Shown here: positions 52,421-63,466 of the stretch, piece by piece
How positions within the stretch are numbered: the first letter of the stretch is position 1
How the letters are laid out: every line of letters starts with the position of its first letter
From: Sporosarcina sp. FSL K6-1522
Lineage (GTDB): Bacteria > Bacillota > Bacilli > Bacillales_A > Planococcaceae
Assembly: GCF_038622445.1 (NCBI RefSeq)
Contig: NZ_CP152019.1
Location: 3,632,501-3,696,500, forward strand
DNA: 64,000 nt
Reading direction: 5' to 3'
Made by a program: the position numbers and the translations under genes
The notes under the pieces: model-generated
Seen by the model: the letters and a program-made list of their open reading frames with translations, nothing else
Told to the model about the DNA's origin: nothing
Databases searched by the model: none

Positions 52421-54846
52421 ACGCGTTTAATTTCTTCCATTACGAATGCTTCGATAATATCGCCTTCTTTAATATCGTCGAACTTTTTAATGGTAATTCC
52501 ACACTCATAGCCTTTTGCCACTTCTTTGGCATCATCTTTAAAGCGTTTCAATGTATCCAATTCGCCTTCGAAAATAACAATGTTATCACGAATAACGCGG
52601 ACGCTTGAATCACGAGTGATTTTACCGTCTGTTACATAGCTTCCCGCAATCGTACCGATTTTAGACACTTTAAATGTTTCACGTACTTCAACTTGGCCAA
52701 TTACTTTCTCCTCATATTCAGGATCAAGCATACCTTTCATAGCCAACTCGATTTCTTCAATTACTTTATAGATAACACGGTGTTGACGAATATCAACGCC
52801 TTCTTCGTCTGCCGCACGCTTCGCGTTGACGTCTGGACGAACGTTAAAGCCAATAACAATCGCATTCGATGCAGAAGCAAGTGAAATATCCGATTCGTTA
52901 ATCGCACCTGCGCCCGTATGGATGATTTTCACGTTAACGCCCTCAACTTCGATTTTCATCAATGAGGCTGCCATCGCTTCAACCGTACCTTGTACGTCTG
53001 CTTTTACGATTAAGTTCAATTCTTTCATTTCGCCTTGTTTCATTTGATCAAACAAGTTATCAAGTGTTACGCGTGTTTTTTCAACGCGTTGCTCTTGCAG
53101 TGCCTCGCCTGCTCTTGCTTCACCAATTTGACGTGCTGTTTTCTCATCTTCAAAGACAACAAAACGGTCACCCGCTTGTGGTACATCGCTTAAACCAGTG
53201 ATTTCAACTGGTGTTGATGGGCCAGCTTCTTTCACACGACGACCGATATCACTAATCATCGCACGAACTCGACCATATGTGTTCCCAACAACAATTGGAT
53301 CACCTACATGAAGCGTTCCATCTTGAACTAGAAGTGTTGCAACTGATCCTTTACCACGGTCAAGTTGTGCTTCAATAACTGTTCCACGTGCACGAATGTT
53401 TGGATCAGCTTTCAATTCGCCCACTTCTGCAACAAGCAGAACCATTTCAAGCAATTGGTCGATTCCTTCGCCTTTCAATGCAGAGATTGGTACGAAGATT
53501 GCATCTCCACCCCAAGCCTCTGCTACAAGGCCATGCTCAGTCAATTCTTGCATAACACGGTCAGGATTCGCTGTCGGCTTATCCATTTTGTTTACTGCAA
53601 CGATAATTGGAACTTCTGCTGCTTTCGCATGGTTAATCGCTTCAATCGTTTGTGGCATCACACCATCATCAGCCGCAACAACAAGAATTGTTAAATCCGT
53701 TACTTTTGCTCCACGTGCACGCATTGTTGTAAATGCTGCGTGACCTGGTGTATCTAAGAACGTGATTTTTTTACCTTTTTCTTGAATTTGATACGCACCG
53801 ATATGCTGCGTGATTCCACCCGCTTCGCCCTGTGTTACTTTCGTATTACGAATAGAGTCCAAAAGCGTCGTTTTCCCGTGGTCAACGTGCCCCATGATTG
53901 TTACAACTGGTGGACGTTCAATTGGATTTGTTTCCGTTTCTTCCGATTCTGGCTCTTCGAAATAAATTTCAAGATCCGTCACGTCAATGCGGATTTCCTC
54001 TTCAACTTCCACTTCGTAATCTGCACAGATTAGCTCAATCGCATCTTTATCAAGTTCTTGGTTGATTGTTGCCATAACACCAAGCATGAACAATTTTTTA
54101 ATGATTTCAGCTGGTTCACGATGGAGCTTTTGTGCAAGTTCAGCGACAGATAGTGATTCATAGAATGTAATTTTTTCTGGTAATGGTAGTTCCACTTTTG
54201 GTTGTGGAGCTGGACGGTATCTTCTGCGTCCTTGGTTAATACCACGTGCTGGTGGACGCCCACCGCGACCGCCTGGACGTGATTGACCGCCTTGTGCTGG
54301 ACGATTACCGCCCTGTGCACCTTGACCTGGACGGGATTGACCACCTTGTGCTGGGCGATTGCCGCCCTGTGCGCCTTGACCCGGGCGCGATTGACCACCT
54401 TGCGCCGGACGGTTGCCACCTTGTCCTCCTTGACCTGGACGGGATTGACCACCTTGTGCCGGACGGTTGCCACCTTGTCCTCCTTGACCTGGACGGGATT
54501 GACCACCTTGTGCCGGACGGTTGCCACCTTGTCCTCCTTGTTGGCCTGGACGTGATTGACTACCTTGTGCCGGACGGTTGCCGCCTTGGCGTGATTGACC
54601 ACCTTGACCTGTATTCGAATTGCTAGCCGTACGTGCTGGCTTGGCATTCTCTTTTTGTTCAGGTGATTTTGGTGCTGCTTGCTTCGTGTTTTTGTTGAAT
54701 TTGCTGTCCAACTTCGTAATCGCCTCTTTATCTAACGTCGACATATGGTTTGTCACACTCACATTTATTTTTCCAAGCTCATCGATAACTTCTTTACTTG
54801 TCCGATTCACTTGTTTCGCGTATTCGTGTACACGTATTTTCGTCAT
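52417..54846 (-). CDS. infB: Translation initiation factor IF-2
   Basis: IF-2 is the GTPase that places fMet-tRNA on the 30S subunit. The N-terminus [27 protein letters not shown] is followed by a linker of near-identical 18-residue Gly/Gln/Arg repeats (about residues 80-202). The G domain shows [17 protein letters not shown] and NKMDK. I chose the ATG at 54846, with GGGGGTGGG upstream, giving 809 residues; the frame runs 17 codons further. It overlaps the end of ylxQ by 53 bases. Confidence 0.97.
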   Translation of the reverse strand: MTKIRVHEYAKQVNRTSKEVIDELGKINVSVTNHMSTLDKEAITKLDSKFNKNTKQAAPKSPEQKENAKPARTASNSNTGQGGQSRQGGNRPAQGSQSRPGQQGGQGGNRPAQGGQSRPGQGGQGGNRPAQGGQSRPGQGGQGGNRPAQGGQSRPGQGAQGGNRPAQGGQSRPGQGAQGGNRPAQGGQSRPGGRGGRPPARGINQGRRRYRPAPQPKVELPLPEKITFYESLSVAELAQKLHREPAEIIKKLFMLGVMATINQELDKDAIELICADYEVEVEEEIRIDVTDLEIYFEEPESEETETNPIERPPVVTIMGHVDHGKTTLLDSIRNTKVTQGEAGGITQHIGAYQIQEKGKKITFLDTPGHAAFTTMRARGAKVTDLTILVVAADDGVMPQTIEAINHAKAAEVPIIVAVNKMDKPTANPDRVMQELTEHGLVAEAWGGDAIFVPISALKGEGIDQLLEMVLLVAEVGELKADPNIRARGTVIEAQLDRGKGSVATLLVQDGTLHVGDPIVVGNTYGRVRAMISDIGRRVKEAGPSTPVEITGLSDVPQAGDRFVVFEDEKTARQIGEARAGEALQEQRVEKTRVTLDNLFDQMKQGEMKELNLIVKADVQGTVEAMAASLMKIEVEGVNVKIIHTGAGAINESDISLASASNAIVIGFNVRPDVNAKRAADEEGVDIRQHRVIYKVIEEIELAMKGMLDPEYEEKVIGQVEVRETFKVSKIGTIAGSYVTDGKITRDSSVRVIRDNIVIFEGELDTLKRFKDDAKEVAKGYECGITIKKFDDIKEGDIIEAFVMEEIKRV
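54250..54600 (-). repeat. 54-bp tandem repeats in the infB linker
   Basis: About five near-identical 54-bp units encode [18 protein letters not shown]. Variation is mostly synonymous or swaps GGQ for GAQ, pointing to recent expansion by slippage or unequal exchange. Confidence 0.88.
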
Positions 54847-55171
54847 TAGCCCACCCCCGGTTGTATTCGTTGAGGAGCCCGGACAGTTTTTTAGCAAAAC
54901 CTGCGTCCGTTAGCGCGAGTACGACCCGCGACTCTTTTCCGATTGCATGCCCAAGATCTTCGCGACTCCCGAAAACATGCTTCTCAACGTTGTAAAACGT
55001 ACATTTATCTGTTACTTTTTTCATTGTATTTTTAGATGCATCTTCGGCGATAATCACGAGGTGTGCAGTGTTTGACCTTACGTCACGTAAGACCAATTCT
55101 TCACCCGTAATAATCATCCTTGCACGCGCGGCCATGCCAAGCAGTTGAAAGATCTTTTTCGGATCTGTCAT
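54794..55171 (-). CDS. ylxQ: YlxQ, L7Ae-family K-turn RNA-binding protein
   Basis: YlxQ belongs to the L7Ae/L30e/S12e family of kink-turn RNA binders. [48 protein letters not shown] is the conserved core. At 125 residues it is about 25 longer than the B. subtilis protein; the extra C-terminal tail ([20 protein letters not shown]) is mostly encoded by the first bases of infB in another frame. Its start overlaps ylxR by 4 bases. Confidence 0.92.
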   Translation of the reverse strand: MTDPKKIFQLLGMAARARMIITGEELVLRDVRSNTAHLVIIAEDASKNTMKKVTDKCTFYNVEKHVFGSREDLGHAIGKESRVVLALTDAGFAKKLSGLLNEYNRGWANDENTCTRIRETSESDK

Positions 55172-55446
55172 TTCAAAGCCTCCCGGCGTATTGCATGGAG
55201 AAGATCATCATAGACTTGCTCAGGTACAGCTGCTCCTAGTTGACTTTCAATCGAACGTTTACGGCGCGCAGTTTCAACGGCTTCTTCGGATTTTGACACA
55301 TATGTCCCCCGGCCCGACTTCTTACCTGTGAGATCAACTGAAACTTCCCCTTCCTTCGTGCGCACAATGCGAATCATTTCTTTTTTCGGAAACATTTCGC
55401 CCGTTGCCGCGCATTTACGCAAAGGTACTTTTTTCATGTTTGTCAT
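55168..55446 (-). CDS. ylxR: YlxR (RnpM) RNA-binding protein
   Basis: This 92-residue protein of the YlxR/DUF448 family has the typical VPLRKCAATGEMFPKKEMIRIVRTKEG, KSGRGTYVSKSEEAV and RRKRSIESQLG segments. In B. subtilis it has been linked to control of RNase P and of many metabolic genes. I chose the ATG at 55446 (MTNMKKVPLRK), with AAAGGAT upstream; the frame runs 27 codons further into nusA. Confidence 0.93.
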   Translation of the reverse strand: MTNMKKVPLRKCAATGEMFPKKEMIRIVRTKEGEVSVDLTGKKSGRGTYVSKSEEAVETARRKRSIESQLGAAVPEQVYDDLLHAIRREALK

Positions 55447-55465
55447 GTGTATGCATCCTTTCCTA

Positions 55466-56656
55466 TCAGTCTTCGCTATCCGAATATAAATCGATTGGTT
55501 CGTTGTCGATTTCTTCCTCATCATCATTCATGATATACGGATCGTCTTCGTAGACAACGGCCTGTTCTTCAAGCGGTTGCTCTTGAACAGTTTCGTCAAA
55601 AACAGGCGGATACATTCCTAGTTCACGGGCATCCGTTTCACTTTTAATGTCAATTTTCCAACCTGTCAATTTAGCAGCCAGTCGTGCATTCTGTCCACGC
55701 TTCCCGATAGCAAGTGACAATTGGTAGTCAGGCACAACGACCATTGTCGATCTTTCTTCCTCATTCACTTGGACATCCAATACTTTCGAAGGGCTCAATG
55801 CATTTGCCACGAAAATAATCGGATCTTCAGACCATTCTACGATATCGACTTTTTCACCATTTAATTCATTCGAAATCGTTTGGACACGTGCACCTCTTGC
55901 CCCAACACATGAACCAACTGGATCGACTTCTTCGTTATTCGTATGAACGGAAATTTTTGAACGGTCGCCCGCTTCACGTGCAATCGATTTAATTTCAACG
56001 ATGCCGTCGTAGATTTCTGGTACTTCCATTTCAAACAATCTACGTAACAGCCCTGGATGTGTTCTTGACACAAACACCTGAGGTCCGCGTGAAGTTCGTT
56101 CCACTTTTGTAATATATACTTTAATACGATCATGTGGTTGATATGTTTCCGTTTGGATTTGTTCACCAACAGGCAATACTGCCTCTACTTTGCCTAATCC
56201 AACATATAAGTTACGCGCGTCAAAGCGTTCTACAATCCCATTGACAATGTCATCTTCACGATCCACGTATTCATCATAGATGATGCCACGCTCAGCTTCA
56301 CGAACACGTTGTGTGACGACTTGTTTAGCCGTTTGTGCTGCGATACGACCAAAGTCGCGTGGTGTTACTTCTTGCTCAACGATATCTTCCAATTCGTAAG
56401 CAGGGTTAATCATCTGTGCGTCTTCAAGAGAGATCTGTAAACGATCATCCTCGACTTCTTCAACAACATCTTTACGGGAATAGACTTTCATCGTCCCTTT
56501 GTCTAGGTTTAAATCCACCCGGACGTTTTGTGCTTGGTTGAAATTGCGTTTATACGCTGTCACAAGGGCAGCTTCGATCGCTTCTACTAACACGTCTCTT
56601 GAAATGCCTTTCTGCTTTTCAAGGGCGGTCAATGCATCGAGTAGATCACTACTCAT
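55466..56656 (-). CDS. nusA: Transcription termination/antitermination factor NusA
   Basis: NusA binds RNA polymerase and modulates pausing and intrinsic termination. An N-terminal domain ([35 protein letters not shown]) precedes S1 ([23 protein letters not shown]) and two KH domains ([36 protein letters not shown]). The acidic tail is as usual for Gram-positives. It lies downstream of rimP, and the leader of the operon carries a hairpin that may be a NusA-responsive attenuator. Confidence 0.97.
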   Translation of the reverse strand: MSSDLLDALTALEKQKGISRDVLVEAIEAALVTAYKRNFNQAQNVRVDLNLDKGTMKVYSRKDVVEEVEDDRLQISLEDAQMINPAYELEDIVEQEVTPRDFGRIAAQTAKQVVTQRVREAERGIIYDEYVDREDDIVNGIVERFDARNLYVGLGKVEAVLPVGEQIQTETYQPHDRIKVYITKVERTSRGPQVFVSRTHPGLLRRLFEMEVPEIYDGIVEIKSIAREAGDRSKISVHTNNEEVDPVGSCVGARGARVQTISNELNGEKVDIVEWSEDPIIFVANALSPSKVLDVQVNEEERSTMVVVPDYQLSLAIGKRGQNARLAAKLTGWKIDIKSETDARELGMYPPVFDETVQEQPLEEQAVVYEDDPYIMNDDEEEIDNEPIDLYSDSED

Positions 56657-56678
56657 AGTTAATCACTCCTACGTTCAA

Positions 56679-57155
56679 TTATGCGGAAAAATCAATAGCT
56701 AAACGAGCTAGCGCAATTTTTTCCTTGTCAATGATGACAGTTATCTTTCTAGTCTTGATGCGCACTTCTACTTCAAGCGCATCTGGTCCATATGCGAGTA
56801 GATACCCTTCGAATTCCTTCATGCCGTCAATCGCTTCATAGGTTTTGATGAAGACATATTGGCCAATTGCTTGTTGAAAATCTTCTTCCTTTTTCAACGG
56901 GCGCTCTGCACCTGGCGAAGACACTTCAAGAAAATAGTTTTGGGAAATCGGATCTGTGCGATCAAGCTCTTCACTTAACTTCTCGCTCACTTGCGCACAT
57001 TGATCGATATCGATATTGCCCTCAGGTGTATCGATATAGACCCTTAAGAACCAGTCTCTTCCTTCTTTCACAAATTCGATGTCAACAAGTTCTAGCTGTA
57101 AGTCATCTACAATTGGACTGACGAGTTTTTCAATTTCTTCTGTAATTTTACTCAT
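56679..57155 (-). CDS. rimP: Ribosome maturation factor RimP
   Basis: RimP (YlxS) assists 30S maturation. The two-domain 158-residue protein is typical: [55 protein letters not shown] and [15 protein letters not shown]. It is the first gene of the rimP-nusA-ylxR-ylxQ-infB-ylxP-rbfA operon and is preceded by a leader with a terminator-like hairpin. Confidence 0.97.
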   Translation of the reverse strand: MSKITEEIEKLVSPIVDDLQLELVDIEFVKEGRDWFLRVYIDTPEGNIDIDQCAQVSEKLSEELDRTDPISQNYFLEVSSPGAERPLKKEEDFQQAIGQYVFIKTYEAIDGMKEFEGYLLAYGPDALEVEVRIKTRKITVIIDKEKIALARLAIDFSA

Positions 57156-57198
57156 CTTAACCCTCCCGGAATCTCAATAAAACAGTACAGAACAACAG

Positions 57199-57224
57199 AA
57201 AAGAGCGGGAAATCCCACTCTTTT
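57199..57224 (-). terminator. Hairpin in the rimP leader: polC terminator and possible attenuator
   Basis: On the minus strand, AAAAAGAGTGGGA and TCCCGCTCTTTT form a stem with TTTTCTG after it. It lies after polC but downstream of a promoter at 57255-57283, so it should affect both polC 3' ends and rimP operon read-through. Confidence 0.75.
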
Positions 57225-57254
57225 TGCGCAAAGACTATTACAAAAGTTGTTCTC

Positions 57255-57283
57255 ATCATACCATACGTTAGAAAAGTGCGCAA
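57255..57283 (-). promoter_or_regulatory. Promoter of the rimP-nusA-infB operon
   Basis: TTGCGC (57278-57283), a 17-base spacer and TATGAT (57255-57260) with a TG extension lie right after the polC stop codon, about 100 bases before rimP. Confidence 0.65.
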
Positions 57284-57291
57284 ATAATGTG

Positions 57292-60200
57292 CTAGAACAA
57301 CGACAGCTGATTAGCCTCAGGCATCCCTTCAAGACAACCGAGCGTATCCATATATTCAATAACCGTTTTTGAAACGCGTCCACGTTGCTGAAGATCCTCC
57401 TTCGACAGAAACTCTCCGTCCTTTCTCGCTTCAACGATCATATTGGCAACGTTTGTCCCAAGTGATGGAATCGAGTTAAACGGCGGAATCAGCATATCGC
57501 CATCAATGAGGAACATCGTTGCATCTGATTTATACAGATCCGGCTTTACAATGGAAAAGCCTCGTTCACTCATCTCAAGTGCAATTTCAAGCACTGTAAG
57601 TAAACTCTTTTCTTTCGGCAATGCATCTAACCCTTTTGCATTGATTTCTTTAATTTGTGCCCGCATGGATGCCGAGCCTTTCGTCATTGTAATGAGGTCA
57701 TAATCCGTTGCCCGTATCGAGAAGTACGTCGCATAGTACAGAATAGGATGATGTACTTTAAAATATGCAATCCGAAGCGCCATCAGAACATAAGCGGCGG
57801 CGTGCGCCTTCGGGAACATGTATTTAATCTTTTTACAGGAGTCGATGTACCAATTCGGAACGCCCTGCGCCTTCATTTCTTCTTCAAATTCCGGCGTCAA
57901 ACCTTTCCCTTTCCGAACAGATTCCATGATTTTAAACGCCATAGATGGATCGAGCCCTTGGTAAATCAAGTACACCATAATATCATCACGACAACCGATT
58001 ACATCGGATAGTTGGCAGGTTTTATTTTGAATTAATTCCTGTGCATTGCCGAGCCAAACGTCCGTACCATGGGATAGGCCTGAAATCTGAATAAGCTCCG
58101 AGAATGTGGATGGTTTCGTTTCTTCCAACATTTGTCGCACAAAGCGCGTCCCAAACTCTGGTACCCCAAGCGTCCCCGTCTTACAGCCAATTTGCTCTTC
58201 CGTCACACCGAGCGATGATGTCCCACTGAATAAGGCCATAACACCTTCATCATCAGGCGGAATCGTCAGCGGATCAATGCCCGAAAGGTCTTGTAGCATT
58301 TTAATCATCGTCGGATCATCATGTCCGAGAATATCCAGCTTCAACAAGTTATTATCGATGGAATGGAAGTCAAAATGCGTCGTCTTCCAGCTTGAATTCA
58401 CATCGTCTGCCGGGAACTGAACTGGAGAAAAATCAAAAATATCCATGTTATCCGGCACAACGATAATACCACCTGGGTGCTGCCCCGTATTTCGTTTAAC
58501 GCCTGAACAACCTTGCACGAGTCGATCAATCTCAGCCCCACGGAACGTCAAGTTATTATCGTTCATATAGCCACGTACATAACCGTAAGCCGTCTTCTCA
58601 GCAACTGTACCAATCGTTCCCGCACGGTACACATAATCCTCACCAAACAGATCCTTCGTATAGTTATGTGCATGTGCTTGATAGTCACCGCTGAAGTTCA
58701 AATCGATATCTGGAACTTTATCCCCTTTAAACCCTAAAAACGTCTCAAACGGGATATCTTGCCCATCTTTTTTAAATTTCGTTGCACAAGTAGGGCACAC
58801 TTTGTCCGGTAAGTCATAGCCTGAGCTGACTGAACCGTCATCAAAAAACTCCGATGTTTTACACGTTGCACATACATAATGTGGCGGTAGTGGGTTCACT
58901 TCCGTAATTTCCATCATGGTCGCAACGAGCGATGATCCAACCGAACCACGCGACCCAACAAGATAACCATCGTCCAACGAGCGCTTCACAAGTTTATGGG
59001 AGATGAGGTAAATAACCGCAAAGCCGTGCCCAATAATGGACTTCAATTCTTTTTCAATACGCGCTTCAATAATCTCCGGTAATTGCTCTCCATAAATTCG
59101 GTGCGCCATCGAATACGTCAATTCCCGTACTTCTTCATCTGCACCTTCGATTGTCGGCGTATATAAATCGTCTTTAATCGGCTTGACATCACCGATTCTC
59201 TCCAAAATGGCAAGTGGATTATCAATGACAATTTCCTCCGCCACCTGTGCGCCAAGGAAGGAGAACTCTTCCAGCATTTCATCTGTTGTTCGGAAGTGAA
59301 CCGCTGGCAAGCCATGCCGGTTCATCGGATTGGCACCGCCTTGCGAACGAACGAGCACTTTACGGAATGTCGCATCTGTTTCATCGATATAATGGACATT
59401 GCCTGTCGCACAAACCGGCAAATCAACCTTCTTGCCAAGCTTAATCATTTTGCGCATAATGTCTTCTAAATTCCATTCATCGCGAATCAATTCCATTTCA
59501 AGTAAATGTGAATAGACTGGCTTCGGATGAACTTCCAAGTAATCATAAAACTTAGCAATTTCCTCAACCTCATCTAGCGACTTCTGCATAAGTCCTTCGA
59601 ACACTTCTCCCTTGTCACAGCCAGATCCGACAAGTAACCCTTTTCGATATTTGACGAGCATGGAGCGCGGAATACGCGGGACTCGGTAAAAATAGTCCAT
59701 ATGCGAATATGAAACCAATTTGAACAGATTCTTCAAGCCTTCATCATTCACTGCTAGCAACGTACAATGCGATGGACGTGAACGTTTGTAAGCATCGCCC
59801 TCACCAATATGACGATTAAAATCATCCAAATAAACGATGCCTTTCTCTTCAGACGCTTTCATCAGCTTCAAAAAGAGATGTGCTGTCGCTTCTGTATCGT
59901 AAATCGCCCGGTGATGCTGCGTCAGTTCGATATTGTACTTTTTCGCCAACGTATTCAACCGGTGATTACGCATTTCAGGGTGAATGAAACGAGCCAGTTC
60001 CAACGTATCAATGACTGGATATGTTACAGCAGGCAATCCCGCCTTCTTAGACGCCTCATAAAAGAATCCCATATCGAATTTCGCATTATGCGCAACAAGA
60101 ATAGAGTCGCCAATGAAATCACTGAAATCTTTAACAACCTCTGCAACTTCAGGTGCATTTTTCACCATATCATCCGTAATCCCCGTCAACTCCGTCGTTG

Positions 60201-61605
60201 TCGAGGACAGCGGATGGTGCGGGTTGGCAAAACGTTCAAATGTCTCGACAATCTCCCCATCTTTCAAACGAACCGCTGCCAACTCAATAATCGTATCGTA
60301 GACGGCTGATAGACCTGTCGTCTCCACGTCAAAAACGACATACGTATCATCTTCGAGCTTGCGATGCTGTTCATCAAAAACAATCGGCACACCATCGTCA
60401 ACCAAGTTCGCTTCCAATCCAAAAATGACTTTCACACCATGCTTTTTCCCTGCTGAGTAAGCTTCCGGAAACGATTGCACATTGGCATGATCCGTAATAG
60501 CGACAGCAGGATGCCCCCATTTCGCCGCTTGTCCTACTAGGGCAGATGCCGAGACGACCGCATCCATTTGACTCATCGTCGTATGGGCATGTAATTCAAC
60601 CCGCTTGCGATCCGCCGGCGCCTTGTCTTGCCGAATGATTGGTGCAATCTCCATCACATCTTGCGCCATCATAATCAAATCACGGACAAACGTATCATTC
60701 TGAATCCCACCACGTGCACGAATCCACGCGCCTTTTTTCAAGGTCTTCATCATTTCCGCATCTTCATTGTCCCGTGAGAACATTTTCACAAGAATGGAAT
60801 CCGTATAATCCGTCACTTTGATGGTCAACAACGAGCGGCCACTGCGGAGTTCGCGAACTTCTGTCGCAAAGACATACCCTTCAATCGTGATGCGACGCTC
60901 CTCGTCTTGAATTTGCTGGATTTCCATAAGTGGCTCATCCGGCTTAATCGGTGTACCGAGACGGAATGGTCCAGTAATCGTGGCACCACTCTCTTTCATA
61001 GACGTCTCACGCTGTTTCATATCCGCCAGCGCTTTTTGTCCGAGCGCTTCCTCTTCCGCTTCTCGCTGTGCCATAAATGCCTGGCGAGCCGCTTCCTCAC
61101 CACTGTCTTCCTCCGTCAATTTAAAATCGACAATCGGTTTCACAAAACCAAACGTAGCGTAGACATCCGCAAGCAACGCTGCATACTTTCCTTTTAACGT
61201 CTGCAATTCCATATCATTTATACAAAGCAATGTCATCTTGCCGCCTGCCATGACCGGCTTCTGGCTACTAAGTCGTTGCCGAATTGGTGGAGACATCACA
61301 CTAATTTCTTCAATAATTAGTGGCCAGTAATCCGCCATCAATTGCTCATCTACTTCGGGATTCGTTGACGTTACATGCAACTTAACGGTCGCAATCGCTG
61401 AAAATGCCTCGCGCACACGTTGAGAAAAAATCATGTACACATCAATCGGTAACGGTTTGCCGACGGTTACGTTAAACTGCCATACTCTCGACTTTTTATG
61501 AATATTGACACGGGTTAGTTCCGCATGTTCAAAATGGACAACATATTGATCTTCCGTCATCCCCACTTGCTGTAGCAGCGTGAATAATTTTTTCTTCGCG
61601 TCCAT
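57292..61605 (-). CDS. polC: DNA polymerase III, PolC-type alpha subunit
   Basis: PolC is the replicative polymerase of low-GC Gram-positives, with an inserted 3'-5' exonuclease. After an OB region come a split PHP domain ([14 protein letters not shown] near 335), the DEDD exonuclease ([11 protein letters not shown] near 421, [18 protein letters not shown]), a zinc-binding loop (CATCK and CPTCATKF, about 908-940) and the palm ([10 protein letters not shown] near 968). The final residues QLSLF form a beta-clamp binding motif. Its 1437 residues are normal. Confidence 0.98.
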   Translation of the reverse strand: MDAKKKLFTLLQQVGMTEDQYVVHFEHAELTRVNIHKKSRVWQFNVTVGKPLPIDVYMIFSQRVREAFSAIATVKLHVTSTNPEVDEQLMADYWPLIIEEISVMSPPIRQRLSSQKPVMAGGKMTLLCINDMELQTLKGKYAALLADVYATFGFVKPIVDFKLTEEDSGEEAARQAFMAQREAEEEALGQKALADMKQRETSMKESGATITGPFRLGTPIKPDEPLMEIQQIQDEERRITIEGYVFATEVRELRSGRSLLTIKVTDYTDSILVKMFSRDNEDAEMMKTLKKGAWIRARGGIQNDTFVRDLIMMAQDVMEIAPIIRQDKAPADRKRVELHAHTTMSQMDAVVSASALVGQAAKWGHPAVAITDHANVQSFPEAYSAGKKHGVKVIFGLEANLVDDGVPIVFDEQHRKLEDDTYVVFDVETTGLSAVYDTIIELAAVRLKDGEIVETFERFANPHHPLSSTTTELTGITDDMVKNAPEVAEVVKDFSDFIGDSILVAHNAKFDMGFFYEASKKAGLPAVTYPVIDTLELARFIHPEMRNHRLNTLAKKYNIELTQHHRAIYDTEATAHLFLKLMKASEEKGIVYLDDFNRHIGEGDAYKRSRPSHCTLLAVNDEGLKNLFKLVSYSHMDYFYRVPRIPRSMLVKYRKGLLVGSGCDKGEVFEGLMQKSLDEVEEIAKFYDYLEVHPKPVYSHLLEMELIRDEWNLEDIMRKMIKLGKKVDLPVCATGNVHYIDETDATFRKVLVRSQGGANPMNRHGLPAVHFRTTDEMLEEFSFLGAQVAEEIVIDNPLAILERIGDVKPIKDDLYTPTIEGADEEVRELTYSMAHRIYGEQLPEIIEARIEKELKSIIGHGFAVIYLISHKLVKRSLDDGYLVGSRGSVGSSLVATMMEITEVNPLPPHYVCATCKTSEFFDDGSVSSGYDLPDKVCPTCATKFKKDGQDIPFETFLGFKGDKVPDIDLNFSGDYQAHAHNYTKDLFGEDYVYRAGTIGTVAEKTAYGYVRGYMNDNNLTFRGAEIDRLVQGCSGVKRNTGQHPGGIIVVPDNMDIFDFSPVQFPADDVNSSWKTTHFDFHSIDNNLLKLDILGHDDPTMIKMLQDLSGIDPLTIPPDDEGVMALFSGTSSLGVTEEQIGCKTGTLGVPEFGTRFVRQMLEETKPSTFSELIQISGLSHGTDVWLGNAQELIQNKTCQLSDVIGCRDDIMVYLIYQGLDPSMAFKIMESVRKGKGLTPEFEEEMKAQGVPNWYIDSCKKIKYMFPKAHAAAYVLMALRIAYFKVHHPILYYATYFSIRATDYDLITMTKGSASMRAQIKEINAKGLDALPKEKSLLTVLEIALEMSERGFSIVKPDLYKSDATMFLIDGDMLIPPFNSIPSLGTNVANMIVEARKDGEFLSKEDLQQRGRVSKTVIEYMDTLGCLEGMPEANQLSLF

Positions 61606-61634
61606 AAGCAGCTCCTTTCCGCTTTCAGTGAAAA

Positions 61635-61666
61635 GAAGGGAAGTACCGACAGACGGCCTTCCCTTC
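61635..61666 (-). terminator. Terminator between proS and polC
   Basis: GAAGGGAAG and CTTCCCTTC form a 9-bp stem followed by TTTTC on the minus strand. Confidence 0.75.
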
Positions 61667-61677
61667 GCTGATACGTA

Positions 61678-63381
61678 TTATACTCCGAAAAAAGCTTGTA
61701 GCTTTTCGGTAATCTCTTCTTTTTGCCATTCCGTCGCATCTCCAGTTTGTCTAAATTTCACTTCGACAATACCTTCAGACGCTTTCTTACCGACTGTAAT
61801 ACGTACCGGTAGGCCAATCAAATCTGAATCCGCAAATTTAACACCTGCACGTTCAGGTCGATCGTCATACAGGACATCATAGCGATATGATTTTAAAACA
61901 CCATACAGTTCATCCGCTAGCTCTTGTTGCGCTTCATCCTTCACGTTAACCGCGACAAGATGCACATCGAAAGGAGCCAGTTTTGTCGGCCACTTCAAGC
62001 CGCTTTCGTCATTGAATTGCTCCGCAACTGCCGCCAGAATACGAGAAACACCAATCCCATAACACCCCATGATGAACGGCTTCGCTTTCCCATTTTCGTC
62101 AAGGAACGTCGCTTCCATCGCTTCGCTGTACGTTGTACCCAATTTGAAAATATGCCCGAGTTCAATGCCTTCAGCAAATTTAATAACGCCTTCGCCATCC
62201 GGAGATGCATCCCCTTTTTGGATAAAACGCAAATCCTCATAACGATCAACTGCAAAATCGCGTTCAGGATTAACATTCGACAAATGGAAGTCATCTTCGT
62301 TGGCACCACAAACACCGTTGACGATAGCCGCAACTGCATGATCGGCAATTACTTTCAAGCCAACTGGTAATTTAACAGGGCCAATCGACCCAACCTCACA
62401 CGATAAGAGTTTTAACACATCTGCTTCTTGCGCAAGCTCGACGTTCGTCGCACCGAGCGCATTTTTAAGCTTGATTGCATTAATCTCATGATCGCCACGG
62501 CTGAGTACGACAACTAATTCATCGTCCGCTTGAAAGATTAGCGTCTTAATAAGACGTGTTGCATCAACCTCTAGGAACGATGTCACTTCATCAATCGTCT
62601 TTTGCCCCGGCGTCTCTACCTTCATGACTTCTTTCAGCGGCTCATCCACTTTTTCATAAACCACATTTACTTCAGCCATTTCAATATTAGCCGCATAGGA
62701 AGATGTGTCACTGTATGCGATTGTATCTTCACCAATATCAGACAGTGCCATAAATTCATGCGTATCTGTCCCACCGATTGAACCGCCATCTGCAAGTACT
62801 GCACGGAAATTGAGCCCCAGTCGCGTGAAAATATTCGTGTACGCTTGCATCATGTCCATGTATTTCTCATGAAGACTATCTTCCGTCGCATGGAATGAAT
62901 ACGCATCTTTCATGATGAACTCACGTCCACGAAGAAGGCCAAAGCGCGGCCGTTGCTCGTCCCTGAACTTCGTCTGAATCTGATACATCGTTAACGGTAA
63001 CTTTTTATAGGATTTCACTTCATCACGAACAAGGGAAGTAATCACTTCTTCATGTGTTGGACCAAGTGCAAATGCTCGATTATGACGATCTGTGAGTCGA
63101 AATAACTCAGGCCCATAGGCATCCCAACGTCCTGATTCCTGCCACAGCTCTGCCTGCTGCAAAGCAGGTAGGAATACTTCAACCGCTTCAATCGCTTCCA
63201 TCTCTTCTCGAATAATACGTTCGATTTTTTGCAGTACTTTCTTGCCTAGAGGTAGAAATGAATAGATTCCGCTTGTATTTTGACGGATAAATCCCGCACG
63301 CAAGAGCAATTGATGCGACTTAATATCTGCATCCGCAGGTATTTCACGCATTGTTGGGATAAATGTTCGTGATTGTCTCAT
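61678..63381 (-). CDS. proS: Prolyl-tRNA synthetase, bacterial type
   Basis: ProS charges tRNA-Pro. Class II motif 2 and 3 regions are seen as [28 protein letters not shown] and [16 protein letters not shown]. The INS editing domain lies between, and an anticodon-binding domain ends the protein ([27 protein letters not shown]). I chose the ATG at 63381 (MRQSRTFIP), with GGGTGGG seven bases upstream, giving 567 residues. No T-box is seen upstream. Confidence 0.97.
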   Translation of the reverse strand: MRQSRTFIPTMREIPADADIKSHQLLLRAGFIRQNTSGIYSFLPLGKKVLQKIERIIREEMEAIEAVEVFLPALQQAELWQESGRWDAYGPELFRLTDRHNRAFALGPTHEEVITSLVRDEVKSYKKLPLTMYQIQTKFRDEQRPRFGLLRGREFIMKDAYSFHATEDSLHEKYMDMMQAYTNIFTRLGLNFRAVLADGGSIGGTDTHEFMALSDIGEDTIAYSDTSSYAANIEMAEVNVVYEKVDEPLKEVMKVETPGQKTIDEVTSFLEVDATRLIKTLIFQADDELVVVLSRGDHEINAIKLKNALGATNVELAQEADVLKLLSCEVGSIGPVKLPVGLKVIADHAVAAIVNGVCGANEDDFHLSNVNPERDFAVDRYEDLRFIQKGDASPDGEGVIKFAEGIELGHIFKLGTTYSEAMEATFLDENGKAKPFIMGCYGIGVSRILAAVAEQFNDESGLKWPTKLAPFDVHLVAVNVKDEAQQELADELYGVLKSYRYDVLYDDRPERAGVKFADSDLIGLPVRITVGKKASEGIVEVKFRQTGDATEWQKEEITEKLQAFFGV

Positions 63382-63428
63382 TTCTGTTCCCACCCTTAGT
63401 TCGATTTAAGTTCATCGGTTTCTGTTAT

Positions 63429-63464
63429 TGTCTAGACTTCAGGCGCCAAGGCGCTTCCGCTTGT
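63429..63464. repeat. Dispersed palindromic repeat, copy 6 (short)
   Basis: TGTCTAGACTTCAGGCGCC and AAGGCGCTTCCGCTTGTC correspond to the two ends of the family with the middle deleted. It lies between rseP and proS. Confidence 0.65.
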
Positions 63465-63466
63465 CT

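Noticed and set aside
54030..54647. 205-residue frame antisense-phase to infB
   Set aside because: It is a shadow of the repetitive IF-2 linker in another frame, low in complexity and without homology.
63382..63466. T-box riboswitch before proS
   Set aside because: The gap is under 90 bases and filled by a repeat copy; no specifier loop or T-box sequence is visible.
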